A stretch of DNA of 64,000 nt from Pseudomonas lini (GCF_964063345.1 NZ_OZ061318.1:4092001-4156000), one strand, 5' to 3'. Shown: positions 1 to 7,382, numbered from the stretch's first letter. The notes: a model not told the origin generated them from the sequence alone. Made by a program: numbers and translations.

Positions 1-335
1 ATCGTGATCTTTGGGACATGGTTTGGCTACGTCAGCAAGGCATAACACCGCAACTGGATCTGATTGCGAAAAAACTGGGCGATCATCACTGCGAACAGGA
101 CGAGTTCTTGAGATTGTTCAAGAAGCGTTCAACGCTGCTAGGTACCGATCCGAAAGTAGCCACTGAATTTCGCAAGGAAATGAGTCGGTTCCTGCCGGGG
201 GAGTTGGTAAGTCAAACCGTTAATGAACCGGCGTTTTGGGCGTTTCTGGTTGGACATGTACGTGATTTGTATGTGGCTACAAATAAAGCGCTGAGCGGCC
301 AAGAGAGTGTTCAGAGTTTTGGCTTCAAGATGTGA
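1..335 (+). CDS. C-terminal part of a probable AbiEii-type nucleotidyltransferase toxin (5' end outside window)
   Basis: The frame is open to the left edge (codons from position 3 read RDLWDM before the first internal ATG at 18), so the gene starts outside the window and only about 111 C-terminal residues are seen. The RDLWDMVWLRQQG stretch followed by a helical tail resembles the C-terminal part of AbiEii/AbiGii-type nucleotidyltransferases, the toxin half of AbiE abortive-infection pairs; this family call is an inference from a short motif. The catalytic N-terminal domain and any AbiEi antitoxin would lie upstream. A hairpin terminator follows 29 bases after the stop. It could instead be the tail of an unrelated accessory protein. 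Confidence 0.5.
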   Translation, partial: RDLWDMVWLRQQGITPQLDLIAKKLGDHHCEQDEFLRLFKKRSTLLGTDPKVATEFRKEMSRFLPGELVSQTVNEPAFWAFLVGHVRDLYVATNKALSGQESVQSFGFKM

Positions 336-363
336 AACCGAAGGACAATCGATAGCAGTCGTA

Positions 364-402
364 AAAATGGGCAACCTCAATGAGGTCGCCCATTTTGCTT
401 TT
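364..402 (+). terminator. Rho-independent terminator after the partial toxin-like gene
   Basis: AAAATGGGC-A-ACCTC pairs with GAGGT-C-GCCCATTTT around an AAT loop and is followed by GCTTTT. It may also serve the convergent minus-strand gene block to its right. Confidence 0.8.
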
Positions 403-404
403 CT

Positions 405-449
405 ACGCCGAAATCTGTGTCTGTGACCGTCGCATGCATCGATCCATGA
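405..449 (-). pseudogene. Remnant of the partner gene of DUF6124 (left copy)
   Basis: On the minus strand, 34 bases after the DUF6124-type gene, ATG GAT CGA TGC ATG opens a 14-codon frame (MDRCMRRSQTQISA). It matches the start of the intact 85-residue partner at 5178-5435 (MDRYMPVTG) for about eight codons and then diverges. The bases between the upstream stop and this ATG are also nearly identical in both loci. The left copy therefore kept only the first bases of the partner gene; the rest has been replaced by the terminator and toxin-like gene. Confidence 0.6.
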
Positions 450-482
450 CAAAACCTCCATTCGATCAACGAGCGCGATCAC

Positions 483-851
483 TCAGTGAAAGACGGGAGG
501 TTTGCCCACGGTCACCGACCCGTTCGGATCAAGGTTATCCTTCGCTCGGTTGACCAAAAGTTCGGTCAACACCGTCAACTGATGAAGAGCCAGCGCCACA
601 TTGTGCTGCGAGCCTTCGAGTTGATTGGCAAAGTCCAAAGTCATGACGTTGAGCGACGCCAGGGTTTCGCTGGCATGAGCGAGCAGGGTGGTCGTATCGA
701 CGTCGGGGCGGACGCTGAAGATGTTTCTGTTCAGGTTGCGCCGGCGGGCGCTGACGGCGCGTTCGGTGGCTTGGGGAAGTTGGGTTGGGTCGAGGGTTTC
801 AGGCTCTGAAGTGGCCGGATTTTCAACTAAATGCAGGGTGATTTTTTTCAT
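483..851 (-). CDS. DUF6124-type small protein, copy 1
   Basis: A 122-residue protein of unknown function. It has a disordered N-terminus (residues 1-45), then a helical core with the conserved runs FSVRPDVDTTTLLAHASE and ALALHQLTVLTELLVNRA. This resembles the DUF6124 family that is abundant in Pseudomonas, usually as small genes in accessory regions. It is paralogous to 5471-5839: the core aligns without gaps and the upstream 150 bases are also similar. No signal peptide or membrane segment is visible. The partner gene that follows the other copy is here reduced to a remnant. The family name is from recognition of the sequence pattern; the function is unknown. Confidence 0.7.
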   Translation of the reverse strand: MKKITLHLVENPATSEPETLDPTQLPQATERAVSARRRNLNRNIFSVRPDVDTTTLLAHASETLASLNVMTLDFANQLEGSQHNVALALHQLTVLTELLVNRAKDNLDPNGSVTVGKPPVFH

Positions 852-1158
852 AAGGGCGTTCCATGGGGTTAGGGATCCTTACGCTGTTTCGGCTTGTGAA
901 AACCGTCCGCAGGGTTTGTAGCGAAGAATGAAGACTATCTTCCGGAAACCTTGTTCGCCAGTTCATGGAAGCCGCTACGGGTTGCGGGAAATTTCCCAGG
1001 ATGACGTGGCTCTAATCTGTCAGAGAAACTCTTTTTAGCTACGTTCAGCCCGCATGACCCGGAGCGCCCATCGTAAGCGTCCGGCGAAGACACCTACCCT
1101 GATGCAGTATCCAGGGCAATGGTGTCCTCTGCGGCATTACCTCAAAACTATTTCTGAT
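852..1158. other. Intergenic region upstream of DUF6124 copy 1
   Basis: The first 150 bases (about 852-1005) align with the region upstream of the second DUF6124 copy (about 5840-5995), sharing TTAGGGATCC, AAAACCGTCCGC, CGCCAGTTCATGGA and GGGAAATTTCC. This is where the promoter should be. Nothing recognisable is seen from 1005 to 1158. Confidence 0.6.
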
Positions 1159-1566
1159 CTATTCGAGTTGGTAATTCAACCAAATATGGTGCGTGCCATC
1201 GGTGTCGATCTTGATCCCTCCTGATCCCGAGATCCCTCTCAAATCATCTGTACCACTGCCTCCGACTATGCAGAAAAACTCATCTGCCCGATCAGTGCCG
1301 GTTGTGGAGGCAGAGTGGATGAAATTGAAGGCGCCTTCTTTCCCATTCACCGCACCTTTGAAGCTCTCAATTGCGATGTAACTGCCTGTCCTGGTCGTCT
1401 GGTCGAATGCCGCAGTAAAAACTGTTGAAGAAACACCGTCGATAGCACCCGAGTAGCATTTCTCCATGGTGCTGATAGACACTGGCAAGGAGGTAGTAAT
1501 CTCGGGGGTTGGGCTCAGACCTGTTGGTTTGAAATTCTTAGTAGAAAAAGTGGCTAACGCTTCCAT
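1159..1566 (-). CDS. DUF3224 domain-containing protein
   Basis: A 135-residue cytoplasmic protein that I recognise as the DUF3224 family, small beta-rich proteins of unknown biochemical role. Typical features are an N-terminal strand (ALATFSTKNFKPTG), a central GSYIAIESFKGAVNGKEGAF run with the family's S/T-x-A/I-x-E-x-F-x-G pattern, and a C-terminal GSGTDDLRGISGSGGIKIDTDG stretch. The length is usual for the family. It stands alone, with no operon partner; neighbours on both sides are accessory. No catalytic residues are assigned. Confidence 0.75.
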   Translation of the reverse strand: MEALATFSTKNFKPTGLSPTPEITTSLPVSISTMEKCYSGAIDGVSSTVFTAAFDQTTRTGSYIAIESFKGAVNGKEGAFNFIHSASTTGTDRADEFFCIVGGSGTDDLRGISGSGGIKIDTDGTHHIWLNYQLE

Positions 1567-1776
1567 TCACATCCGTCTCTATCCAAAGAGTGAAGTTCTC
1601 ATTCTACTCCACAGCACAGCACGCATGGAGCCAAAACGCTCTGTGGAGCTAAGCCTATTTCCATCTATGCGGCAGCAACTCCGTAAGCGCCCGGCCAACC
1701 ACCCTCCTGAATCCAAACCTCAATGAAGCACAAACTAGCGCCCCCAGCGTTGGGATTAAATGGTTAGGTCAATGCA

Positions 1777-2433
1777 TCACCAGTTCATAATCATCGGCAA
1801 CTCTGGACGGAAATCGTGTGTATGGCCGCTTGCACCATGATCGATTTCCAATACGACCAGATGCTCATCACCATGAACAATTTCAAATCCTTTCAGCTGG
1901 TTTGCGCAGTTGGCTGGGGTAGAAAAAGCCTGGCTGTTGGGAGTGGTAACTCGCACAGATGTAATGTCACGAAAGCCGTTGGGATGTTCAAACGGCTGCG
2001 TTCGCTCAATCGGAGCCTCATCTGGTCTCTTGGCAAACGAAAGAAAAAACCACATCGGTTCGGATATAGGCGCATGTCCCACGTCGACTTTCAGGGCAGC
2101 TGGTAAGTAAACAGGTCGATACTCCCAGACCGGAAATATTGGTTTCTCGCCTTCGGTGGATGGTCTGAAGCAAATTCCAAAGGGCGAGGCGACTCCATCT
2201 GTGCACTTGAGGCGGTCAAAGAGTTGGGTTGGCGCTGTTAACTGACTTTGAGCTTCTAACTCGTCGGTGAGATGTAAAAGCTCAATGAATGAGTTTCGGA
2301 AGAAGAACCTTCTATTGGCAGTGCCTTGGCCGGGGTGTACGTTTGGCGTCCCTTCAGCAAGCCCGAGGGCTTTCAGAGCATCAGCGTCTATACCGTCATC
2401 ATTCACACAAATAAAAATGTGATCTATTTCCAT
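1777..2433 (-). CDS. VOC/glyoxalase-like domain protein
   Basis: A 218-residue protein starting MEIDHIFICVND, the first beta strand of a vicinal-oxygen-chelate fold with its metal-ligand-type histidine (H5). Residues 40-60 (RRFFFRNSFIELLHLTD) provide the glutamate-containing strand typical of glyoxalase-like domains that have a larger second module (PF13468-like). The reaction and substrate cannot be deduced. The ATG is preceded by AAAGGGAATTA, a good ribosome binding site. An IS66 remnant begins just upstream, so the gene's original context is lost. Confidence 0.7.
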   Translation of the reverse strand: MEIDHIFICVNDDGIDADALKALGLAEGTPNVHPGQGTANRRFFFRNSFIELLHLTDELEAQSQLTAPTQLFDRLKCTDGVASPFGICFRPSTEGEKPIFPVWEYRPVYLPAALKVDVGHAPISEPMWFFLSFAKRPDEAPIERTQPFEHPNGFRDITSVRVTTPNSQAFSTPANCANQLKGFEIVHGDEHLVVLEIDHGASGHTHDFRPELPMIMNW

Positions 2434-2450
2434 CGTTAATTCCCTTTAAT

Positions 2451-2546
2451 CATGGTCATGATCCATATGCTTACCTGAAAGACGTTCTCACGCGCCTGCC
2501 GACGCAGTGGGCGAGTGAAGTTGCTGACCTGTTGCCGAATAATTGG
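2451..2546 (+). pseudogene. C-terminal scrap of an IS66 transposase (TnpC)
   Basis: The plus strand reads HGHDPYAYLKDVLTRLPTQ and on to ASEVADLLPNNW, the characteristic last 30 residues of IS66-family TnpC transposases. There is no start codon and no upstream transposase sequence. The fragment meets an opposite-strand TnpC N-terminus at about 2547, so two IS66 pieces have been joined tail to interior by deletion or recombination. Confidence 0.75.
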
Positions 2547-2722
2547 GCAATCAAATCACACTTGAAGCGCTTGAGCAGCACGAACTCGTGGGCCAGTTTC
2601 TCGTTGACCGACTTGTGATGGGTAATTTGCTTGTCCATCGTCTCGACGCGTTGGATCAACTGCGCCGCCAAGGCACGCAGTTGTTCAGGGTTTAGTTGGT
2701 CGAGATTGGGAAGCGAAGTCAT
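2547..2722 (-). pseudogene. N-terminal fragment of IS66 TnpC transposase
   Basis: On the minus strand MTSLPNLDQLNPEQLRALAA, followed by a coiled coil to EFVLLKRFK, is the N-terminal 57 residues of an IS66 TnpC. The frame then runs into the antisense of the neighbouring IS66 C-terminal scrap, so the zinc-binding and DDE regions are missing. Confidence 0.8.
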
Positions 2723-2803
2723 TCCGCCGATTTTGCCAGAGCAGGCCAATACCAGCGATAGACTCATCGGACAATTGCACGGCCAGGCAGGTCATGGCAG
2801 GCG

Positions 2804-3036
2804 TCACACGATAGAAATCGCGACGCCTGGCCCGACTCTTTGCCAGGGTAGCCCGAGCACAAGGACGTGCAACTGCTCAGCGCTCAATTCCACGTGAGCG
2901 CCGTGCCGAGAGCCCGGCCAGAAAAACTTGCCTTGATGCAGGCGGCGGGCCGCCAGCCAAATACCCAACCCGTCGTGCACCAACACTTTGATGCGCGTGG
3001 CGCGACGATTGGCAAATAGATAAGCACAGTGCGGCT
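2804..3036 (-). pseudogene. 5'-truncated IS66 accessory gene tnpB
   Basis: The minus strand encodes PHCAYLFANRRATRIKVLVHDG and then GIWLAARRLHQGKFFWPG, diagnostic of IS66 TnpB (the Orf2 protein). About the first 30 residues are missing, the homology ending near position 3036. With the TnpC fragment downstream it forms a partial IS66 in its natural gene order (tnpB then tnpC). It is non-functional. Confidence 0.8.
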
Positions 3037-3143
3037 GCGTCAAATTGAAGTGCACACCATGTCTTGGCTTAGCAGAGCGGGCTAGATGCTTTTGCCGGAC
3101 GCATACCGACCATCACTCTTCGAGGCAGGGCTATCACCGTGCC

Positions 3144-3707
3144 TTAACCCTGATTCATCCGATAGGCCGTCGCGCTCCAGTACCGGTTGCCATTGCTTTT
3201 ATGGCGAGTCCATCCGGCAGCCTCCAATCGCTTGGCGATCATTCGATTCATGAATCCATGACCGAGCAGGAGAACTGGCCCTTCGCTGGCAAGCGATTGA
3301 AGTTGTTGAGCGGCCGTATTGGCCCGTATTTTAGCCTTGCGGGCAGACTCGACCGTCCCTGAGAAACCGCACAACCATAGGATTCGAAGAATAAATGCCC
3401 ACGTAAACGGTGAAAGGCGCGGCCGTGTCCATCGCCCATAGGGCAACTGCGCCTCGCAGAAGATCTCATCTACAAGGCTGGGCTGCAGGCCCAGCGCCCG
3501 AACGGATGTCAACGCCCGAGGCGCAGTACTCGACACGATCACTTTGGCGGTAGCGGCCACCTCCACACTCGCCTCAGGGGCGAGCTGGTTGATGATTTCG
3601 GACAGGTCGTATTGTTCGATCCAGTGTTTCATATCGACTGATGAAATCTTGTCGATCACAGCCAGATTCGGCTGGCCATGACGCATTAAGATAATTTCCC
3701 TTTCCAT
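3144..3707 (-). CDS. Histidine phosphatase family protein (phosphoglycerate-mutase-like)
   Basis: A 187-residue protein of the histidine phosphatase superfamily. The catalytic RHG motif is at residues 9-11 (ILMRHGQP). The second conserved arginine is in VSSTAPRALTSV (about 53-64), the acidic residue in DEIFCEAQLPYG, and the second catalytic histidine in LLLGHGFMNR (about 146-155). These are the four pocket elements of the family, so the enzyme is probably active as a phosphohydrolase; the substrate is unknown. Its start follows GGAAAATTATC-type sequence without a strong Shine-Dalgarno. It is a single-gene unit between the IS66 remnant and the DMT transporter. Confidence 0.8.
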   Translation of the reverse strand: MEREIILMRHGQPNLAVIDKISSVDMKHWIEQYDLSEIINQLAPEASVEVAATAKVIVSSTAPRALTSVRALGLQPSLVDEIFCEAQLPYGRWTRPRLSPFTWAFILRILWLCGFSGTVESARKAKIRANTAAQQLQSLASEGPVLLLGHGFMNRMIAKRLEAAGWTRHKSNGNRYWSATAYRMNQG

Positions 3708-3908
3708 TGTAATTACGTCCTTGTCTGCGGCCCCGCGAGTGCAAAGGATGCACGCTTGCGGGTATTTGGAGGGGGATGATCATGCCTGAATAATAAACCT
3801 GAAGCATTGATCAGCATCCAGATTTTATCCCCGGCGAGCGGTGCACTTGCCTCTGCGAAATAGCTGTCGACTCAACGGTATGGTCACGCTGCCGTCCATC
3901 TCAGTCGC

Positions 3909-4949
3909 TCAGTGTGAGTGCCTGTGATGGATATCGGGAAAGTGCGGATGACTGTGTTGGATGGGAGCGTGGTCATGTAAATGGCTATGAGGTTGAGTAC
4001 CGTCCCACTCAAAGGCATGTTCATGTTGATGGTGCTCATCGTGAATATGCGGATGGTCATGCGTTTGCGGATCGTGTTGGTGTTCGTGAGAATGGCTCTC
4101 GGTAAGGTGTATCCAGACACCCAACCCCATCAGGCCTGCCGCAATCCAAAACACCCATGTCACTGCTTCGCCTAAAAACAGGATTGAAATAGCGGCCCCC
4201 AAGAACGGTGCAGTAGAGAAGTAAGCACCTGTGCGTGCTGTTCCAAGCCCCCGCAAAGCTAGAACGAATAGCACCAGGCTAACGCCGTAGCCTAAAAATC
4301 CTACGAGTAGCGTTGGCCCTAGCAGAGCCAAATCAGGGAGATGCATTCCAAGAGCAATCCCTAAAACACAGTTCACGCCCCCGGCGACCAATCCTTTGAT
4401 GCCTGCAATGAACAATGCGTCCGATGCGGAAACCTTCCGGGTCAGGTTGTTATCGATGGCCCAACAAAAACATGCAATCGCCACTGCGACCGGACCAACC
4501 CAACCATGGATCTGCTCGGAAGTTTGAGGCCAACCCAAGAGCACGCCACCCGCCACTATTGCGATCATTCCGACGACGATCCGCCGGTCGGCGTTCTCCT
4601 TGAAAACCATCCAGGCAAGCAGGGCGGTTAACACCGCCTCAAGGTTTAGCAATAGCGAAGCAGTGGTACCCGATGTGAGGGTAAGGCCGAACATTAGAGA
4701 CACCGGCCCCAGCACTCCGCCGAACGCGATAGCGCCAATGAGCCATGGCCATTCGGAGGTTGTTAAGCCGACAGGCTGCCAACCGCGATCACGGATCAGC
4801 CTGGTGATTGTGAGACCCAAGCCGCTTCCCAGGTAAAGCAAACCGGCGAGCAAGACTGGGGAGACGTTCAGCCCCAGGACCTTGGCTAGCGGTGTGCTGG
4901 CACCAAAGAGGGCTGCAGCGCCCAAGGCGTATAAGACGCTTTTGGTCAT
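3909..4949 (-). CDS. DMT/EamA-family transporter with histidine-rich C-terminal tail
   Basis: An inner-membrane transporter of the drug/metabolite superfamily: about ten hydrophobic segments in two EamA halves between residues 1 and 285. The start is set at MTKSVLYALGAAALFG (4949), 24 bases inside the longest frame, because this places the first helix at the N-terminus. After the last helix comes a tail of about 60 residues (ESHSHEHQHDPQTHDHPHIH and onward) in which more than a third of residues are histidine, alternating with D, E, P and S. Such tails bind divalent metals, so a nickel, cobalt, zinc or similar metal-linked role is likely, but the substrate is not known from sequence. The family (general EamA) is secure; the metal link is an inference. 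Confidence 0.8.
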   Translation of the reverse strand: MTKSVLYALGAAALFGASTPLAKVLGLNVSPVLLAGLLYLGSGLGLTITRLIRDRGWQPVGLTTSEWPWLIGAIAFGGVLGPVSLMFGLTLTSGTTASLLLNLEAVLTALLAWMVFKENADRRIVVGMIAIVAGGVLLGWPQTSEQIHGWVGPVAVAIACFCWAIDNNLTRKVSASDALFIAGIKGLVAGGVNCVLGIALGMHLPDLALLGPTLLVGFLGYGVSLVLFVLALRGLGTARTGAYFSTAPFLGAAISILFLGEAVTWVFWIAAGLMGLGVWIHLTESHSHEHQHDPQTHDHPHIHDEHHQHEHAFEWDGTQPHSHLHDHAPIQHSHPHFPDIHHRHSH

Positions 4950-5099
4950 CGTCTGTTCCGTAGCAAAAGGCATTGTTGAGAAACACGATACCCGTCACGC
5001 ATGGATAGTGCATTGAATCGCAGCGGGTGCGCTAAAAAATGGCGGGGCCCCTGAAGAATACCTGAGCGCGCGGGGACATTCGCAACATTCCAAATCCAC

Positions 5100-5136
5100 A
5101 AAAAAGGCACCTGCGATAGGCTCGTCAGGTGCCTTT
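5100..5136 (-). terminator. Terminator downstream of the DUF6124 copy-2 operon
   Basis: AAAGGCACCTG and CAGGTGCCTTT form an 11-bp stem with a 12-base loop. The run of A at 5100-5105 gives a U tract on the minus-strand transcript, after the gene ending at 5178. Confidence 0.8.
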
Positions 5137-5177
5137 CTGCGTTGGGTGCGCGGCAACGATTTTCTATGCCGGGTTCG

Positions 5178-5435
5178 TTAAGACGCTGAAACCTGCATCT
5201 GCAATCGCCGCCCAACTACATCCAGCAAATCGCAACCATCGCGCAACGAAGTCACCAACACCCGCGCCAGCTCACTGTGAACGCCTTCGCTTACGGCGAA
5301 GCTCTCCAGCAATTGAGTCGCGGTGCGGATGCGGTAGGCCGCTGTTTCATGCAGCACATCCAACGGTGCTTCGGTGTCGATCAGCAGCGACGCAATGGTG
5401 CAGTCGATGCCGGTGACCGGCATGTATCGATCCAT
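5178..5435 (-). CDS. Small helical partner protein of DUF6124 (unknown function)
   Basis: An 85-residue protein (MDRYMPVTGIDCTIASLLID and onward), predicted mostly helical and cytoplasmic. It starts 35 bases after the DUF6124-type gene on the same strand and is followed by a terminator, so the two form an operon. It may belong to one of the small Pseudomonas DUF families found beside DUF6124, but I cannot name it with confidence. A remnant of the same gene lies after the other DUF6124 copy (405-449), which shows that the pair is ancestral. Confidence 0.6.
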   Translation of the reverse strand: MDRYMPVTGIDCTIASLLIDTEAPLDVLHETAAYRIRTATQLLESFAVSEGVHSELARVLVTSLRDGCDLLDVVGRRLQMQVSAS

Positions 5436-5470
5436 GACAAAACCTCCATTCGATCAACGAGCGTGATCAC

Positions 5471-5839
5471 TTAGTGGCAGACGGGCGTGACCGCAGGCGT
5501 GGGCGAATCGAGGTTATCCAGTGCTCGATTGATCAACATCTCGGCCAGCACGGCCAATTGCTGAATCGCCAATGCCACGTTGCGATGCGAGCCTTCGAGC
5601 TGGTCGGCCAGGTCGGTGGTCATGACGTTCATGGAGGCCAGGGTTTCGCTGGCGTGGCCGAGCAGGGTGGGTGTGTCGACGTCGGGGAGAATGGTGAAAA
5701 CATGACTCACGGGATCGGGCTGTTTCGGGTCGCGCAAGCGGGCGCTGACGGCGCGTTGGGTGGCTTTGGAGAGTTGGGTCAGGTCGAGGTCTTCCGACTC
5801 TGAAAGGGCTGGGTTTTCAAGTGGGTTGGTCTTTTTCAT
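5471..5839 (-). CDS. DUF6124-type small protein, copy 2
   Basis: A 122-residue paralogue of 483-851. It shares the MKK start, the RAVSAR run, the PDVDTPTLLGHASETLASMN stretch, QLEGSHRNVALAIQQLAVL and the NRALDNLD end. A small insertion (LRDPKQPDPVSHV) precedes the core. Function is unknown; there is no signal peptide or catalytic motif. It is the first gene of a two-gene operon with 5178-5435. The homologous upstream DNA in both loci suggests a shared promoter type and a segmental duplication or a shared mobile origin. Confidence 0.7.
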   Translation of the reverse strand: MKKTNPLENPALSESEDLDLTQLSKATQRAVSARLRDPKQPDPVSHVFTILPDVDTPTLLGHASETLASMNVMTTDLADQLEGSHRNVALAIQQLAVLAEMLINRALDNLDSPTPAVTPVCH

Positions 5840-6303
5840 GCAGGAACTCCGAAAGGTTAGGGATCCCTACGCTTTTCGGCCTGTCAAAACCGTCCGCCGA
5901 GTTGCAGCGAAGATGGAAGGTTATCTTCTTGGATCGTTACTCGCCAGTTCATGGAGTTCGCCACGACTTGAGGGAAATTTCCTAGGACGTAAAGCTGCAA
6001 TTAAGGTCTAGGTTGGGAAGGCAAATCGGGAGAGGCGGACGCAGGCGTTATTGAGCGACATCGAAGTGAGTACCGTGCTTTACCGTCCGGCCGTCCCTTC
6101 GCTATGCGGCCACCATGGTGAAGCCACCAACATGGGACTTGAAGACCAAGCCGACGCTGGAGCTTGGGCACCCCCGTCTTTTTCAAGGATGTGCCGTGAG
6201 TCCCGCCGCAATGAAGATGGCCCTGAAAGGGGATGTCGAGCGTATACGGGAACTAAAAAGCCCGGCATCTGGCCGGGCTTCTCTTTGATTCTATACAGGT
6301 CTA
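5840..6303. other. Intergenic region between DUF6124 copy 2 and the zeta-linked small ORF
   Basis: Bases 5840-5995 align with the upstream region of DUF6124 copy 1. A 57-codon plus-strand frame (6115-6288) reads through the terminator stem at 6255-6282 and is probably not a gene. Nothing else is recognised. Confidence 0.5.
6253..6282 (-). terminator. Terminator of the zeta-toxin operon
   Basis: AAGCCCGGC-ATCT-GGCCGGGCTT stem; on the minus strand the stem is followed by UUUUUAGU. It lies 22 bases after the stop of the small ORF at 6304-6471. Confidence 0.85.
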
Positions 6304-6471
6304 TTAGGCTTGCTTCGCCTCGGCCTGCATCATCACGAGGTTTTGTTGCTTGGTCGCCTCGGTCAGAACCTCACTGTAAACGCGCTTTTTTTGCTCCGAC
6401 TTCGCGTTACGAATAAAGTCGGCAAATGGGCTTTTAGCGCCCTTGGTAAGGCCTAGCTTAATCGAAATCAT
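6304..6471 (-). CDS. 55-residue protein translationally coupled to the zeta toxin
   Basis: A small ORF reading MISIKLGLTKGAKSPFADFI and ending NLVMMQAEAKQA, rich in lysine and helical. Its ATG overlaps the TGA of the zeta-toxin gene (ATGA), and a terminator follows directly, so the two are one transcript and probably translationally coupled. I do not recognise the family. By position it could be the antitoxin or a modulator of the kinase, although in the classical epsilon-zeta and PezAT pairs the antitoxin gene comes first. No DNA-binding motif is visible. Confidence 0.65.
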   Translation of the reverse strand: MISIKLGLTKGAKSPFADFIRNAKSEQKKRVYSEVLTEATKQQNLVMMQAEAKQA

Positions 6472-7226
6472 GAATGCGCTCCTGATGGTAACCCGAGCTC
6501 GGCCTCTAGATCGGCCCGCGTGTGGCGCTCAGGTATATGGTAGTCAATTTTATCGACACCAGCTTTGTAAAGTCGTCCCGAGTTGTCGATATGCTTGAGC
6601 AGTAGATCCACGTGGACATCGCCGCCGTACTCTAGCTTAAGTGTATTCACAACGTCACGCGCCGCGAAATACTGATCGATGAAATGCTCCTTGCGAATCC
6701 TTCTACCCTCTGCCTCCTCTCGAGCTTTGACAAAGCCCCATGCAAGATGAGGGTTCTGATAGACGTACAAGATTTGTACAAATCTGCCCTTTTTCAAGGA
6801 CCGTTCGACATTTCTTCTGGCTACATCGATGTTGGAGAATGTCCCGTCGAGAAGAAAAGACTGTCTCTGATCGATAGCAAAGTCGAGAATCTTTTCAACC
6901 AGGATCGAAACACCACCCTGAAAAAGCCAAGAGTTTCTACCCGAGTATTCAGAAAATTCGTTTCGAAGCTCGTCTGGATCAATCCTTAGAATCTTCGTGT
7001 CAGCGAAAAGGTTCACAAGCGCGATTGAGGCTTCAGTTTTACCTGCCCCTGGGGAGCCGGCCATAAACACTGACACGGGAGCTTCCTCTGGCGGATAAAT
7101 GGTTTTGTCAGTCCGGCGCTTGGCGATTGCTTTCTTGTGTGCGCGAGCGAAGCTGACTGCTTTAGCCGAAGTCTCTAGCTCTTCGGGTGTCATTACTTGC
7201 CTTGCTGGGGTTACCTCATTCGCCAC
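6468..7226 (-). CDS. Zeta toxin family kinase
   Basis: A 252-residue P-loop kinase of the zeta-toxin family. Members phosphorylate UDP-N-acetyl sugars or other small substrates. Visible elements are Walker A GSPGAGKT (about residues 57-64), the following RIDPDELRNEF stretch that carries the family's catalytic-type aspartate, and FLLDGTFSN, matching the zeta core. The start is GTG at 7226, with AAAGGAG seven bases upstream. No typical epsilon or PezA antitoxin gene is found upstream; instead a 55-residue ORF overlaps the 3' end. A tRNA-Thr-like 3' half lies between the ribosome binding site and the upstream region, a sign of past integration. The family is secure; toxicity is not shown. Confidence 0.82.
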   Translation of the reverse strand: MANEVTPARQVMTPEELETSAKAVSFARAHKKAIAKRRTDKTIYPPEEAPVSVFMAGSPGAGKTEASIALVNLFADTKILRIDPDELRNEFSEYSGRNSWLFQGGVSILVEKILDFAIDQRQSFLLDGTFSNIDVARRNVERSLKKGRFVQILYVYQNPHLAWGFVKAREEAEGRRIRKEHFIDQYFAARDVVNTLKLEYGGDVHVDLLLKHIDNSGRLYKAGVDKIDYHIPERHTRADLEAELGLPSGAHS

Positions 7227-7248
7227 AAGTAAACTCCTTTGTCGGTTT

Positions 7249-7292
7249 CGTACCGGCCCCGGAGTCGACCCAGGGACCTACTGATTACAAAG
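7249..7292 (-). other. tRNA-Thr-like 3' half (candidate old attachment site)
   Basis: On the minus strand TTTGTAATCAGTAGGTC resembles the anticodon loop (TGT) and variable region of tRNA-Thr. It is followed by CCTGG-GTCGACT-CCGGG, a T-arm-like stem and 7-base loop, and GCCGGTACGA in place of an acceptor ending in CCA. There is no 5' half. Such 3' halves are left when elements integrate into tRNA genes. Confidence 0.5.
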
Positions 7293-7382
7293 CACCATTT
7301 CAAGAACCGTTCAGCACACTCAAAAGCAAAGGAGCCAGCAAAGGGGAATGTGTGAGCCATCGATTACCAAACCCCAGATGCA

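Larger units (their letters stand above)
2451..3036. mobile_element. Degenerate IS66-family remnant composed of two opposed fragments
   Basis: The segment holds the last 30 codons of tnpC on the plus strand, abutting the first 57 codons of tnpC and most of tnpB on the minus strand. Complete IS66 terminal inverted repeats are not seen. It separates the VOC gene from the histidine-phosphatase gene. Confidence 0.75.

Noticed and set aside
6115..6288. 57-codon plus-strand frame after DUF6124 copy 2
   Set aside because: It runs through the zeta-operon terminator and lacks a ribosome binding site.
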